Positions 16,340 through 24,972 of a stretch of 32,409 bases of DNA are shown here, piece after piece. A program made the position numbers and the translations under genes. The stretch covers positions 1 through 32,409 of the forward strand of contig JAVBKV010000046.1 in assembly GCA_031553885.1 (NCBI GenBank), in the 5' to 3' direction. The stretch is from JAVBKV01 sp031553885 (GTDB lineage Bacteria; Bacteroidota; Bacteroidia; Bacteroidales; Azobacteroidaceae). Every line of letters starts with the position of its first letter. Position 1 is the first letter of the stretch. The notes beneath the pieces are model-generated. The model was not told the DNA's origin, did not search any database, and saw only the letters and a list, made by a program, of their open reading frames with translations.

Positions 16340-16650
16340 TTAAAATTGAGAATTAAGAGTTAAAAATGAAGAGTTAGGAGGCCAGGGTTGTAATCTGGCT
16401 TCAGCCTTTCCCCCTCTGGAGGGGGTAGGGGGAGGATATGGCAACGAGTTAAGAATTAAAAATGAAGAATTAAAAATTAAAAATGAGAAATTAAAATGGG
16501 ATAGTTCAGAATTTTCAATAGTCTTAAATCCTCCCCCTGCCCCCTCCAGAGGGGGAGAGAGGAGCTCGATCAAATGAGTAACTCCTATAGAATCCATCAT
16601 TCTTAACTTTTAATTCTTAACTCTTAATTCTTAACTCTTAACTTTCCCGG
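16340..16650. repeat. Nested inverted-repeat intergenic element
   Basis: The gap between miaA and the sdh/frd operon is filled by a symmetric repeat. Inner arms: CCTTTCCCCCTCTGGAGGGG and following bases (16405-16437), and its reverse complement with few changes (16528-16562). Outer arms: several copies of 'GAATTAAGAGTTAAAAATGAA'-like units on the left (16345-16376) and their complement 'TTAATTCTTAACTCTTAA' on the right (16600-16645). A further run of left-type units lies in the middle (16444-16495). Each inner arm is itself a palindrome around CTGGAG. Similar GC/AT composite repeats are scattered in many Bacteroidetes genomes. The minus-strand frame across it is a chance translation. Confidence 0.7.
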
Positions 16651-16776
16651 TCGACGAAAGTAGTAAAAATACAGACAAATACCAAATGGTCTATTTGTGA
16701 ACGATCCTGTTTTTCACGCTTCGCTTCAATTAAAGAAATATTTCCCTAATTACTTGTTTCTTCCGCTTTATTGGCC

Positions 16777-16784
16777 TAATTTTG
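16777..16784 (+). promoter_or_regulatory. -7 box of the sdh/frd operon
   Basis: TAATTTTG is an exact TAnnTTTG match 65 nt before the ATG at 16850, leaving a leader of about 60 nt. TTG at about 16754 can serve as part of the -33 element. Confidence 0.5.
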
Positions 16785-16849
16785 TGGACCCAAATTGAGG
16801 ATCCGTTTTTAACAAACAAAAACAAATATAATTTTAAAATCAAAATTTT

Positions 16850-17542
16850 ATGCATTGGCTAATTAATTCTTCTATTGGCAGGAAGTTTATCATGAGCATT
16901 TCAGGTATTGTTCTTGTTCTTTTCCTGTTGTTTCATGCATCCATGAATGTGACGGCTGTTTTTTCGGAGGAGGCTTATAATACCATTTGTTCCTTGTTGG
17001 GTGCCAATTGGTATGCTGTAGCAGCAACAATCGGGCTGGGTGCTATTATTGCAATCCACTTTATTTATGCATTCATTCTTACGCTGCAAAACCGCAAGGC
17101 TCGTGGTAACGACCGGTATGCGGTGAGTGCCCGTCCGAAGAATGTAGAGTGGGCTTCTCAAAACATGTTTGTATTGGGATTGGTCGTTGTCGGCTTTCTC
17201 CTTTTACACTTCACACAGTTTTGGTATAAGATGATGTTTACCGAATTGATGGGACATCATGAGGTAGAACTCGGATCCACCATGGTTTCTCCGCAGGACG
17301 GAGTGGCTTTTATCCGGTATTATTTCAGTCAAACCTGGATTGTAATTGCTTACTTGATCTGGTATGTGGCCTTGTGGTTTCACCTGTGTCATGGTTTTTG
17401 GAGCTCGCTTCAAACCATCGGATGGAATAACACGGTGTGGTTCAATCGCTGGAAAGTGATCGGACAGGTTTTCGCTACAGTTATTTGTCTGGCATTTGCT
17501 TTTGTAACAATCTATTTTTACGTAACTTCCATGTGTTGCTAA
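16850..17542 (+). CDS. sdhC: Succinate dehydrogenase/fumarate reductase cytochrome b subunit
   Basis: 230 residues, the single large membrane subunit typical of the Bacteroidetes (type B-like) complex. It has five hydrophobic segments (about residues 15-35, 55-80, 105-125, 155-180 and 200-225) and several His residues placed for haem ligation (LFHAS, LLHFTQFW, WFHLCHGFW). It anchors the SdhAB dimer in the inner membrane and exchanges electrons with menaquinone. The Bacteroides enzyme mainly works as a fumarate reductase in anaerobic energy metabolism, so frdC is an equally valid name. First gene of a three-gene operon; sdhA starts 46 nt downstream. Confidence is high from the motifs and from the gene order. 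Confidence 0.93.
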   Translation: MHWLINSSIGRKFIMSISGIVLVLFLLFHASMNVTAVFSEEAYNTICSLLGANWYAVAATIGLGAIIAIHFIYAFILTLQNRKARGNDRYAVSARPKNVEWASQNMFVLGLVVVGFLLLHFTQFWYKMMFTELMGHHEVELGSTMVSPQDGVAFIRYYFSQTWIVIAYLIWYVALWFHLCHGFWSSLQTIGWNNTVWFNRWKVIGQVFATVICLAFAFVTIYFYVTSMCC

Positions 17543-17587
17543 GTAGAAACGGGTTATTTTTATTCAAGATTAAAAAGAAAAACAGAT

Positions 17588-19534
17588 ATGAGTACACAAT
17601 TAGAAGCAAAAATCCCTCAAGGTCCTTTGGCCGAGAAGTGGACCAATTATAAAAATCACCAGAAGCTGGTGAATCCTGCAAACAAACGCCGTTTGGATAT
17701 TATTGTCGTCGGAACCGGTCTGGCCGGGGCTTCTGCCGCTGCTTCCCTCGGGGAAATGGGATTCAATGTATTGAATTTCTGTATTCAGGATTCTCCCCGC
17801 CGGGCGCACTCCATTGCTGCACAGGGAGGTATCAATGCTGCAAAGAATTATCAGAACGACGGAGACTCTGTTTACCGTTTATTTTACGATACAATCAAGG
17901 GAGGGGACTACCGTGCCCGTGAAGCCAACGTTTACCGTTTGGCCGAAGTTTCCAACAGTATCATCGACCAATGTGTGGCTCAAGGTGTTCCTTTTGCCCG
18001 TGAGTACGGTGGTTTGTTGGATAACCGTTCATTCGGTGGAGCTCAGGTTTCCCGTACATTTTATGCCAAAGGACAAACCGGTCAGCAGTTATTGCTGGGT
18101 GCTTACTCCGCACTGAGCCGTCAGGTCAACAAAGGCTCCGTAAAACTGTATACCCGTTACGAAATGATGGATCTGGTGATTATCGACGGTCGTGCCCGTG
18201 GTATTATCGCCCGGGACCTGGTAACAGGTAAGATCGAGCGTTTTGCCGCACATGCAGTGGTAATCGGAACCGGAGGGTATGGAAATGCATTTTTCCTTTC
18301 TACGAATGCAATGGGTTCCAATGGCTCGGCAGCCACACAGTGTTATAAAAAAGGCGCTTATTTCGCGAATCCCTGCTTTGCACAAATCCACCCGACCTGT
18401 ATTCCGGTTCATGGTGAATTCCAGTCCAAACTGACCCTGATGTCCGAGTCGTTGCGTAACGACGGACGGATCTGGGTTCCCAAGAAAAAAGAGGATGCCG
18501 AAGCGATTCGTGCCGGTAAGCTGAAACCGACTGCCATTAAAGAAGAAGACCGTGATTATTACCTGGAAAGAAGATATCCTGCATTCGGAAACCTGGTCCC
18601 GCGTGACGTAGCTTCACGCGCCGCCAAAGAACGTTGTGATGCCGGTTTCGGAGTCGGATCCACGGGTCTGGCCGTTTACCTGGATTTCTCGGAAGCGATC
18701 AACCGCCTGGGATTGAAAACCGTTGAGGCCCGTTATGGAAACCTCTTCCAGATGTACGAAAAAATTGTTGATGATAATCCGTACGAAACGCCGATGATGA
18801 TTTATCCGGCGATACACTATACCATGGGAGGTATCTGGGTGGATTATGAATTGATGACGACTGTTCCGGGACTTTTCTCTATCGGTGAAGCCAACTTCTC
18901 CGATCACGGAGCCAACCGCTTGGGAGCTTCTGCTTTGATGCAGGGACTGGCCGACGGTTATTTCGTCCTTCCTTATACCATTCAGAACTACCTGGCCGAC
19001 CAGATCCGCGTACCCCGTTTCAGTACCGATCTGCCTGAGTTTGCAGCAGCAGAAAAAGAGATCAATGAAAAGATAGCCAGGTTGATGAGCATCAAGGGAA
19101 AACGCTCCGTTGATTCCATCCACAAAGAATTAGGTCTGATCATGTGGGATTACGTAGGTATGGGCCGTACCAAAGAATCGTTGGAAACAGCCCTGAAAAA
19201 GTTGAAAGAAGTGAAGAAAGAATTCTGGTCCAATGTACGTATTCCGGGAGAAGCCAATACATTGAATGTGGAACTGGAAAAGGCCCTTCGTGTAGCAGAT
19301 TTCCTGGAAATCGGTTACCTGATGGCGTTGGATGGTTTGAACCGGAATGAATCCTGCGGAGGCCACTTCCGTGAAGAATATCAGACACCGGAAGGCGAAG
19401 CCCTTCGGGATGATGAAAAGTATTCTTATGCTGCCTGCTGGAAATATACAGGTGAAGATAAAGATCCCGAGTTAATTAAAGAACCGCTGGATTACGAATT
19501 CATCGTTCGTCAACAAAGAAATTATAAAGCGTAA
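17588..19534 (+). CDS. sdhA: Succinate dehydrogenase/fumarate reductase flavoprotein subunit
   Basis: 648 residues, the catalytic subunit. The FAD-binding Rossmann motif VVGTGLAGASAAA (about residues 36-48) is followed by the segment around RRAHSIAAQGGIN, which contains the His that covalently binds FAD. Substrate-site segments include QIHPTCIPVHGE, LMSESLRNDG and IHYTMGGIWVDY, and a C-terminal ANRLGASALMQGLADGYF. It interconverts succinate and fumarate on the cytoplasmic face. The length and the insertions match the Bacteroidetes/epsilon type rather than E. coli SdhA. The start ATG is preceded by AAAGAAAAACAGAT rather than a strong Shine-Dalgarno, which is normal for this phylum. sdhB follows after 5 nt. 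Confidence 0.95.
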   Translation: MSTQLEAKIPQGPLAEKWTNYKNHQKLVNPANKRRLDIIVVGTGLAGASAAASLGEMGFNVLNFCIQDSPRRAHSIAAQGGINAAKNYQNDGDSVYRLFYDTIKGGDYRAREANVYRLAEVSNSIIDQCVAQGVPFAREYGGLLDNRSFGGAQVSRTFYAKGQTGQQLLLGAYSALSRQVNKGSVKLYTRYEMMDLVIIDGRARGIIARDLVTGKIERFAAHAVVIGTGGYGNAFFLSTNAMGSNGSAATQCYKKGAYFANPCFAQIHPTCIPVHGEFQSKLTLMSESLRNDGRIWVPKKKEDAEAIRAGKLKPTAIKEEDRDYYLERRYPAFGNLVPRDVASRAAKERCDAGFGVGSTGLAVYLDFSEAINRLGLKTVEARYGNLFQMYEKIVDDNPYETPMMIYPAIHYTMGGIWVDYELMTTVPGLFSIGEANFSDHGANRLGASALMQGLADGYFVLPYTIQNYLADQIRVPRFSTDLPEFAAAEKEINEKIARLMSIKGKRSVDSIHKELGLIMWDYVGMGRTKESLETALKKLKEVKKEFWSNVRIPGEANTLNVELEKALRVADFLEIGYLMALDGLNRNESCGGHFREEYQTPEGEALRDDEKYSYAACWKYTGEDKDPELIKEPLDYEFIVRQQRNYKA

Positions 19535-19539
19535 AAATC

Positions 19540-20295
19540 ATGGAAAAAGTTATCAATATAAAATTAAAAGTTTGGCGCCAAAAAGGTCCCAAAGCAAAAG
19601 GGAACTTTGAAACTTATCAATTGAGCGGTATTTCCGGAGATACTTCTTTCCTGGAAATGTTGGACATCCTGAACGAAAAACTGATCAATGAAGGACAAGA
19701 ACCTATCGTTTTCGATCATGACTGCCGGGAAGGTATCTGTGGTATGTGTTCGCTTTATGTAAACGGACATCCTCACGGACCGGATGAAGACATCACTACC
19801 TGCCAGTTGCACATGCGTAAATTCAGTGACGGAGAAACGATCACCATCGAGCCCTGGCGTTCGGCCGGTTTCCCTGTGATCCGTGACCTGATGGTCGACC
19901 GTTCGGCTTTCGATAAAGTCATTCAGGCCGGAGGGTATGTTTCCGTCAATACCGGTGGTATTCCGGATGCCAATGCGATTCCTATTTCCAAGGTGGATGC
20001 TGACGAAGCGATGGATTCTGCTTCCTGTATCGGTTGTGGTGCGTGTGTGGCGGCTTGCAAAAACGGATCGGCTATGTTGTTCGTTTCCGCTAAGGTAAGC
20101 CAACTGGCTTTACTGCCTCAGGGGCGTGTGGAAGCTGCCCGCCGGGCCAAAGCGATGGTAGCCAAAATGGATGAACTGGGATTCGGTAACTGTACGAATA
20201 CCATGGCTTGCGAACAGGAATGTCCGAAGAACATTTCCATCAGCAATATTGCCCGCCTGAACCGCGAATTCCTGAAGGCCAAATTCCAGGATTAA
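19540..20295 (+). CDS. sdhB: Succinate dehydrogenase/fumarate reductase iron-sulfur subunit
   Basis: 251 residues, carrying electrons between FAD and the haems. Ligands for all three clusters are visible: [2Fe-2S] C62, C67, C70, C88 (CREGICGMC ... TTCQ); [4Fe-4S] C163, C166, C169 and C228 (CIGCGAC ... QECPK); and the third cluster C173, C218, C224. Last gene of the operon, 5 nt after sdhA, and followed 19 nt later by a strong terminator. Confidence 0.95.
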   Translation: MEKVINIKLKVWRQKGPKAKGNFETYQLSGISGDTSFLEMLDILNEKLINEGQEPIVFDHDCREGICGMCSLYVNGHPHGPDEDITTCQLHMRKFSDGETITIEPWRSAGFPVIRDLMVDRSAFDKVIQAGGYVSVNTGGIPDANAIPISKVDADEAMDSASCIGCGACVAACKNGSAMLFVSAKVSQLALLPQGRVEAARRAKAMVAKMDELGFGNCTNTMACEQECPKNISISNIARLNREFLKAKFQD

Positions 20296-20313
20296 TTCCT
20301 TGATCAGATAACG

Positions 20314-20349
20314 AAAAAACGGGGCTGGACACAGCCTCGTTTTTTTTTG
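20314..20349 (+). terminator. Rho-independent terminator after sdhB
   Basis: An A-run, the stem CGGGGCTG / CAGCCTCG (8 bp, one G-T pair) with loop GACA, then eight or more T. It ends the sdh operon and separates it from the kdp locus. Confidence 0.85.
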
Positions 20350-20355
20350 CCAGAA

Positions 20356-20407
20356 TCTTTATAAAATCTTTATATTCCTGCTCTTTTCTTTATAAAATCC
20401 ATATAAC
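20356..20407. promoter_or_regulatory. Two direct repeats upstream of the kdp promoter
   Basis: TCTTTATAAAATC occurs twice (20356-20368 and 20387-20399), 31 bp apart, about three helical turns. Each is followed by an AT-rich TTTATAT or CATATAA. The second copy reaches into the -33 region of the -7 box at 20416. Tandem same-face sites next to a promoter are what a response regulator dimer such as KdpE would use. The repeats are seen; the KdpE role is inference. Confidence 0.45.
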
Positions 20408-20415
20408 CTTCTGTC

Positions 20416-20423
20416 TATCTTTG
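20416..20423 (+). promoter_or_regulatory. -7 box of the kdpFABC operon
   Basis: TATCTTTG is an exact TAnnTTTG match 25 nt before the kdpF start. It lies downstream of the two TCTTTATAAAATC repeats. Confidence 0.5.
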
Positions 20424-20447
20424 TACGGTAATCAAAACGAAAGAAAA

Positions 20448-20537
20448 ATGGATACAACGTATACACTCGGAATCGTAATTGCAGCCGGATTACTTGTCTA
20501 TCTGCTTTACGTATTAATTAAACCGGAACGATTTTAA
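20448..20537 (+). CDS. kdpF: KdpF, small membrane subunit of the Kdp K+ pump
   Basis: A 29-residue protein with one hydrophobic segment (about residues 6-25, LGIVIAAGLLVYLLYVLI) and the ending KPERF, which fits the KdpF pattern of one helix followed by K-P-E-R/K-F. It begins with ATG at 20448 and ends 5 nt before kdpA. In E. coli KdpF stabilises the KdpABC complex in the inner membrane. It is too short for most automatic gene finders and is easily missed. Confidence 0.85.
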   Translation: MDTTYTLGIVIAAGLLVYLLYVLIKPERF

Positions 20538-20542
20538 CCCGT

Positions 20543-22240
20543 ATGTCTATGGAAACAATGGATTTTATTCAGGTACTGTTATTGATCCTGGCAGTCGTTT
20601 TATGTACCCCTTTGTTGGGAAGCTATATGGCTAAGGCATTAAACGGAGAGAAGCAATTTCTGTCTCCTGTATTCGGAAAACCGGAACAATGGATTTACCG
20701 GATCTGTTCGATCGATTCCGGTCGATCGATGAATTGGAAGAATTATACACTTTCCTTGTTATTATTCAATTTATCCGGTTTTTTACTGCTTTTCGGATTA
20801 TTACTTACTCAGCAATGGTTGCCGTTAAATCCTCAGCAGGTGGGAAACATGAGTTGGCATACAGCATTCAATACAGCAATCAGTTTTGTGACGAATACCA
20901 ACTGGCAGAGTTATGCCGGGGAAACAGGGGTCAGTTACCTGACGCAACTGATAGGATTAACGGTTCAGAATTTTGTCAGCGCCGCTACGGGTATCGCCGT
21001 TCTGTTAGCCCTGATCCGGGGAATTACAGGAAAAACCTCCGTTTTCATCGGAAATTTCTGGGCGGATATTACCCGGATTATTTTGTATATTTTAGTACCG
21101 TTATCGATTTTGTTATCGGTTTTGTTGGCCGGGCAGGGTGTCATACAGAATTTGCATCCGGCAGTCGGGGCGACTACCCTGGAAGGGATAACCCAGGTCA
21201 TACCTCAGGGGCCGGTGGCATCCCAGGTAGCCATCAAGGAATTGGGTACGAATGGAGGTGGATTTTTCAATGCCAACAGTGCCCATCCATTCGAGAATCC
21301 GACACCTTTTTCTAACTGGTTACAGATGGTTGCGATTTTGTTGATTCCGGCCTCTCTGACTTTTACTTATGGAAAAATGGTCGGATCCGTCAGGCAGGGA
21401 TGGACCCTGTTTACAGTCATGTTTATTCTTTTCAGTGCCGCATTAGTCGTTTCGTTTTATTCGGAGTATCATCCGGAAGGTGTTTGGGAGAATTATTCCT
21501 ACATGGAAGGAAAGGAAACCCGGAATGGAGTTGCTAACAGCGTACTCTGGTCGGTGACGACCACAGCCGCCTCCTGCGGATCGGTAAACTCCATGCATGA
21601 CAGCCTCTCCCCTCTGTCGGGAATGGTAGCCATGATCCAGATGATGATTGGGGAGGTTGTTTTCGGAGGGGTTGGAGCCGGGTTGTACGGAATGATTGTT
21701 TTTGTTATTCTGACTGTATTTATTGCCGGATTAATGGTTGGAAGGACTCCTGAATTCCTGGGTAAAAAAATCGAAGCATTTGAAATCCGGATGTCCATGC
21801 TGGCAGTACTGGCTCCTGCGTTTGTCATCCTGGTGTTTTCCGCTTTGGCCTGTTCCATCCCTGCAGGTCTTTCAGGCCTGAATAACCAGGGGCCTCACGG
21901 TCTTTCGGAAATCCTGTACGCCTTCACTTCGTCTGCAGGAAATAATGGTAGTGCTTTTGCCGGTCTGAATGTCAACACGGTTTTTTATAACCTGACTACC
22001 GGTATCGGAATGTTGATCGGAAGATTCGGAATTATCCTTCCGGTACTGGCGATTGCAGGCAGTCTGGCCGGTAAGAAAGTGACTCCTGTTTCTCAGGGAA
22101 CATTTCGTACCGACAACTGGCTTTTTATCGGATTACTGATTGCCATTATTCTGATAGTTGGAGGATTGACTTTCTTTCCTGCCCTTTCGTTAGGTCCGGT
22201 GGTTGAACATTTTCTCTTGCAACAGGGTATTCTTTATTAA
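20543..22240 (+). CDS. kdpA: Potassium-transporting ATPase, K+-binding subunit A
   Basis: 565 residues, usual KdpA length, with about ten membrane helices. It forms the K+ channel-like path related to the SKT family. Pore-loop signatures are visible: FVTNTNWQSYAG, KELGTNGGGFFNANS, AASCGSVNSM and SSAGNNGSAF, matching the four K+ selectivity filter repeats. It binds K+ with high affinity from the periplasm and hands it to KdpB. The start ATG at 20543 lies 5 nt after kdpF; Met codons at 20549 and 20558 are alternatives that change little. Second gene of the kdpFABC operon. Confidence 0.96.
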   Translation: MSMETMDFIQVLLLILAVVLCTPLLGSYMAKALNGEKQFLSPVFGKPEQWIYRICSIDSGRSMNWKNYTLSLLLFNLSGFLLLFGLLLTQQWLPLNPQQVGNMSWHTAFNTAISFVTNTNWQSYAGETGVSYLTQLIGLTVQNFVSAATGIAVLLALIRGITGKTSVFIGNFWADITRIILYILVPLSILLSVLLAGQGVIQNLHPAVGATTLEGITQVIPQGPVASQVAIKELGTNGGGFFNANSAHPFENPTPFSNWLQMVAILLIPASLTFTYGKMVGSVRQGWTLFTVMFILFSAALVVSFYSEYHPEGVWENYSYMEGKETRNGVANSVLWSVTTTAASCGSVNSMHDSLSPLSGMVAMIQMMIGEVVFGGVGAGLYGMIVFVILTVFIAGLMVGRTPEFLGKKIEAFEIRMSMLAVLAPAFVILVFSALACSIPAGLSGLNNQGPHGLSEILYAFTSSAGNNGSAFAGLNVNTVFYNLTTGIGMLIGRFGIILPVLAIAGSLAGKKVTPVSQGTFRTDNWLFIGLLIAIILIVGGLTFFPALSLGPVVEHFLLQQGILY

Positions 22241-22252
22241 TCATTCAGTCCA

Positions 22253-24316
22253 ATGAAAGCAAAACAACATACAGCGTTTTTAAACAGCAAACAATTACTG
22301 GATGCTTCCCGGATGTCTTTTATTAAATTAAATCCGGTCACACTGGCTAAAAATCCCGTAATTTTTATTGTGGCCATAGGAGCCTTACTCTCAACCGGAA
22401 TTCTTTTTCTGCAGTTTTCTTCTTTTAACCTGCAAATCGCTTGTTGGCTGTGGCTGACGGTATTGTTTGCCAATTTTTCGGAAGCCATTGCCGAAGGAAA
22501 AGGCAAGGCACAGGCAGAAAGTATGAAAGCCAACCGGTCGCAGGTCAAAGCCAGGAAAATTACGGGAGAGAAAGAAGATATTGTTGCTGCTTCGTGTTTG
22601 AAAAAAGGCGATTGGGTGGTGTGTGAAGCAGGTGATATCATTCCTTCCGACGGAGAAGTGACAGAAGGGATAGCCAGCGTGGACGAATCGGCTATTACCG
22701 GAGAATCGGCTCCCGTCATCCGGGAAAGCGGCGGAGACCGTAATGCCGTAACCGGAGGTACCAGGGTGCTCAGTGACCGGATTGTGATCCGGATTACTTC
22801 CGAGGCGGGCAATACCTTCATCGACCGGATGATTGCTCTTGTAGAGGGCGCAAAACGCCAGAAGACACCCAATGAAATTGCATTGACCATTTTATTGGCC
22901 GGGTTGTCTGTTATCTTTTTACTGGCAGTGGTTACTCTTCCTGCCTTTTTCGGTTATAGCCTCAATGCTTCGGGCTTGTCTTCTTCGGAGAACTTATCTC
23001 TGCCTGTATTGATTGCCTTATTGGTTTGTCTGATTCCCACAACTATCGGCGGACTCCTGAGTGCCATCGGAATCAGTGGTATGGATCGCCTGATGAAACG
23101 GAACGTGATTGCTACGAGTGGCCGTGCGATCGAGGCTGCGGGAGACGTGGATGTGCTGCTGCTGGATAAAACAGGTACCATTACCCTGGGAAACCGGATG
23201 GCCTATGAATTGATCCCGGAAGAAAAAACAAGTATCCGGGAACTGGCTAATGCCGCTCAATTGTCGTCGCTGAGCGATGAAACGCCGGAAGGTCGTTCAG
23301 TAGTTGTGCTGGTGAAGGAAAAATACGGGATCCGGGAACAGGACCTGCAAAAATTGGATGCCGGATTTGTTCCGTTTACGGCCCAGACCCGGATGAGTGG
23401 GGTCGATATCCGGATTTCGGGAAAGAAGCACCGGATACGGAAAGGGTCGGTGGAGGCTATCCGGTCATTTGTTCTGAATAATAACGGGTTCTTTCCGAAA
23501 CAGATCGAATCGAAGGCATCCGAACTGGCTCAGCAGGGAGCTACTCCGCTGATTGTAGCAGAAGATGATAAGGTGCTGGGAATCATTCACCTGAAAGATG
23601 TAGTAAAGGGAGGTATCCGGCAACGTTTTGCCCAGTTGCGTAAAATGGGTATCCGTACAGTGATGATTACCGGAGACAATCCACTGACGGCAGCAGCTAT
23701 CGCTGCTGAAGCCGGAGTCGATGATTATCTGGCCGAAGCCCGTCCGGAGGATAAATTGCAGCGGATACGGGACGAACAGGCCAACGGACACCTGGTCGGT
23801 ATGATCGGGGACGGGACCAACGACGCTCCGGCATTGGCTCAATCGGATGTGGGAATAGCCATGAACAGCGGTACTCAGGCAGCCCGGGAAGCTGGTAATA
23901 TGGTGGATCTGGACAGTAATCCCACCAAACTGATCGAGGTGGTGGAAGTCGGCAAACAATTGCTGATGACCCGTGGGGCATTGACTACTTTCAGTATTGC
24001 CAACGATGTGGCTAAGTATTTTGCCATTATTCCGGCTATTGCCGTTTCCCTTTATGCAGGACATTCGGGAAAAGGAGCCTTGTCCGTACTCAATATCATG
24101 GGTCTTTCATCTCCTGAAAATGCCATCCTGAGTGCGGTTATTTTCAATGCACTGATCATCATTTTACTGGTTCCCCTGGCGTTGAAAGGGGTTAAGTACA
24201 GGGCGGAAACAGCTCAGAAATCGTTGATCAGAAATTTGCTCATTTACGGAGTGGGAGGGCTTGTTTCTCCCTTTGCCGGAATTAAATTAATTGACTTTAT
24301 TTTGCAAATGATATGA
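22253..24316 (+). CDS. kdpB: Potassium-transporting P-type ATPase, catalytic subunit B
   Basis: 687 residues, the P-type ATPase that powers K+ uptake. Visible motifs: TGES in the actuator domain (AITGESAPV, whose Ser is the inhibitory phosphorylation site in E. coli KdpB), the phosphorylation motif DKTGTIT, the nucleotide-domain segment KGSVEAIR, and the hinge motif GDGTNDAPALAQSDVGIAM. The first and last thirds contain the membrane helices. It starts 12 nt after kdpA and its stop overlaps kdpC by 4 nt (ATGA), so the stoichiometric complex is translated together. Confidence 0.96.
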   Translation: MKAKQHTAFLNSKQLLDASRMSFIKLNPVTLAKNPVIFIVAIGALLSTGILFLQFSSFNLQIACWLWLTVLFANFSEAIAEGKGKAQAESMKANRSQVKARKITGEKEDIVAASCLKKGDWVVCEAGDIIPSDGEVTEGIASVDESAITGESAPVIRESGGDRNAVTGGTRVLSDRIVIRITSEAGNTFIDRMIALVEGAKRQKTPNEIALTILLAGLSVIFLLAVVTLPAFFGYSLNASGLSSSENLSLPVLIALLVCLIPTTIGGLLSAIGISGMDRLMKRNVIATSGRAIEAAGDVDVLLLDKTGTITLGNRMAYELIPEEKTSIRELANAAQLSSLSDETPEGRSVVVLVKEKYGIREQDLQKLDAGFVPFTAQTRMSGVDIRISGKKHRIRKGSVEAIRSFVLNNNGFFPKQIESKASELAQQGATPLIVAEDDKVLGIIHLKDVVKGGIRQRFAQLRKMGIRTVMITGDNPLTAAAIAAEAGVDDYLAEARPEDKLQRIRDEQANGHLVGMIGDGTNDAPALAQSDVGIAMNSGTQAAREAGNMVDLDSNPTKLIEVVEVGKQLLMTRGALTTFSIANDVAKYFAIIPAIAVSLYAGHSGKGALSVLNIMGLSSPENAILSAVIFNALIIILLVPLALKGVKYRAETAQKSLIRNLLIYGVGGLVSPFAGIKLIDFILQMI

Positions 24317-24900
24317 AAACACAATGGATTATATCACTTAAAATACTGGGAGTCATGACCGTTTTGCTTGGCCTTGTTTATCCCCTTTTCATTACGGGTA
24401 TAGCTCGACTGGCTTTTCCCGAAAAAGCCTCAGGATTGCTTGTCCGGAACGAAGGTAAAATAATCGGAAGCCAATGGATCGGCCAGTCGTTTACAAGTCC
24501 CGTATATTTCACTTCCAGGCCTTCGGCTGTTGATTATCAGGCCATGCCTTCAGGCGGATCCAACCAGGGACCTACCAGCCGGACGCTTTATGAAACTATG
24601 ATGAAAAGGAAGGATGCATTTATAAAAAACAACCGGCTTCCGGACGGGCAACCGGTTCCTTCCGAAATGTTGTTTGCCTCTGCCAGTGGCCTGGATCCTC
24701 ATATTTCACCCGAATCCGCCCGTTTGCAGATCGAACGGGTTGCAGCGGAAAGAAATTTATCAGAAGAACAGAAACAACAGTTATATGACCTGGTAAAAAA
24801 ACATACGGAAATGCCCCAGTTTGGCTTATTAGGAGCTTCACGAGTGAATGTATTGATGCTGAATCTGGAATTGGATAAAAAAGTTGGAAAGGTTCGATGA
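24313..24900 (+). CDS. kdpC: Potassium-transporting ATPase subunit C
   Basis: 195 residues with one N-terminal membrane helix (about 9-31) and a soluble domain. Family motifs include GSQWIGQSFTSPVYFTSRPSA, the SGGSNQGPTS segment, and the DPHISPESARLQI stretch near residue 135. It completes KdpFABC and raises its affinity. It overlaps kdpB by 4 nt. Confidence 0.95.
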   Translation: MKTQWIISLKILGVMTVLLGLVYPLFITGIARLAFPEKASGLLVRNEGKIIGSQWIGQSFTSPVYFTSRPSAVDYQAMPSGGSNQGPTSRTLYETMMKRKDAFIKNNRLPDGQPVPSEMLFASASGLDPHISPESARLQIERVAAERNLSEEQKQQLYDLVKKHTEMPQFGLLGASRVNVLMLNLELDKKVGKVR

Positions 24901-24921
24901 TTTCAAATCGAAGTAATTTTT

Positions 24922-24929
24922 TAATTTTG
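24922..24929 (+). promoter_or_regulatory. -7 box before kdpD
   Basis: TAATTTTG matches TAnnTTTG in the 72-nt gap between kdpC and kdpD, 44 nt before the kdpD ATG. It suggests that the sensor and regulator genes can be transcribed apart from the structural genes. Confidence 0.4.
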
Positions 24930-24972
24930 CAACAGGATGCTGTGTCAAAAATTCCATTTTTAATATAACGAC

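Noticed and set aside
16340..16600. 86-residue minus-strand frame in the miaA-sdh gap
   Set aside because: It is a translation of the inverted-repeat element (PPLEGAGGG and PPPTPSRGG come from the GC arms, repeated FLILNS from the AT arms).
20689..21315. 208-residue frame inside kdpA
   Set aside because: Out-of-frame shadow of kdpA, which has all its pore motifs in the main frame.
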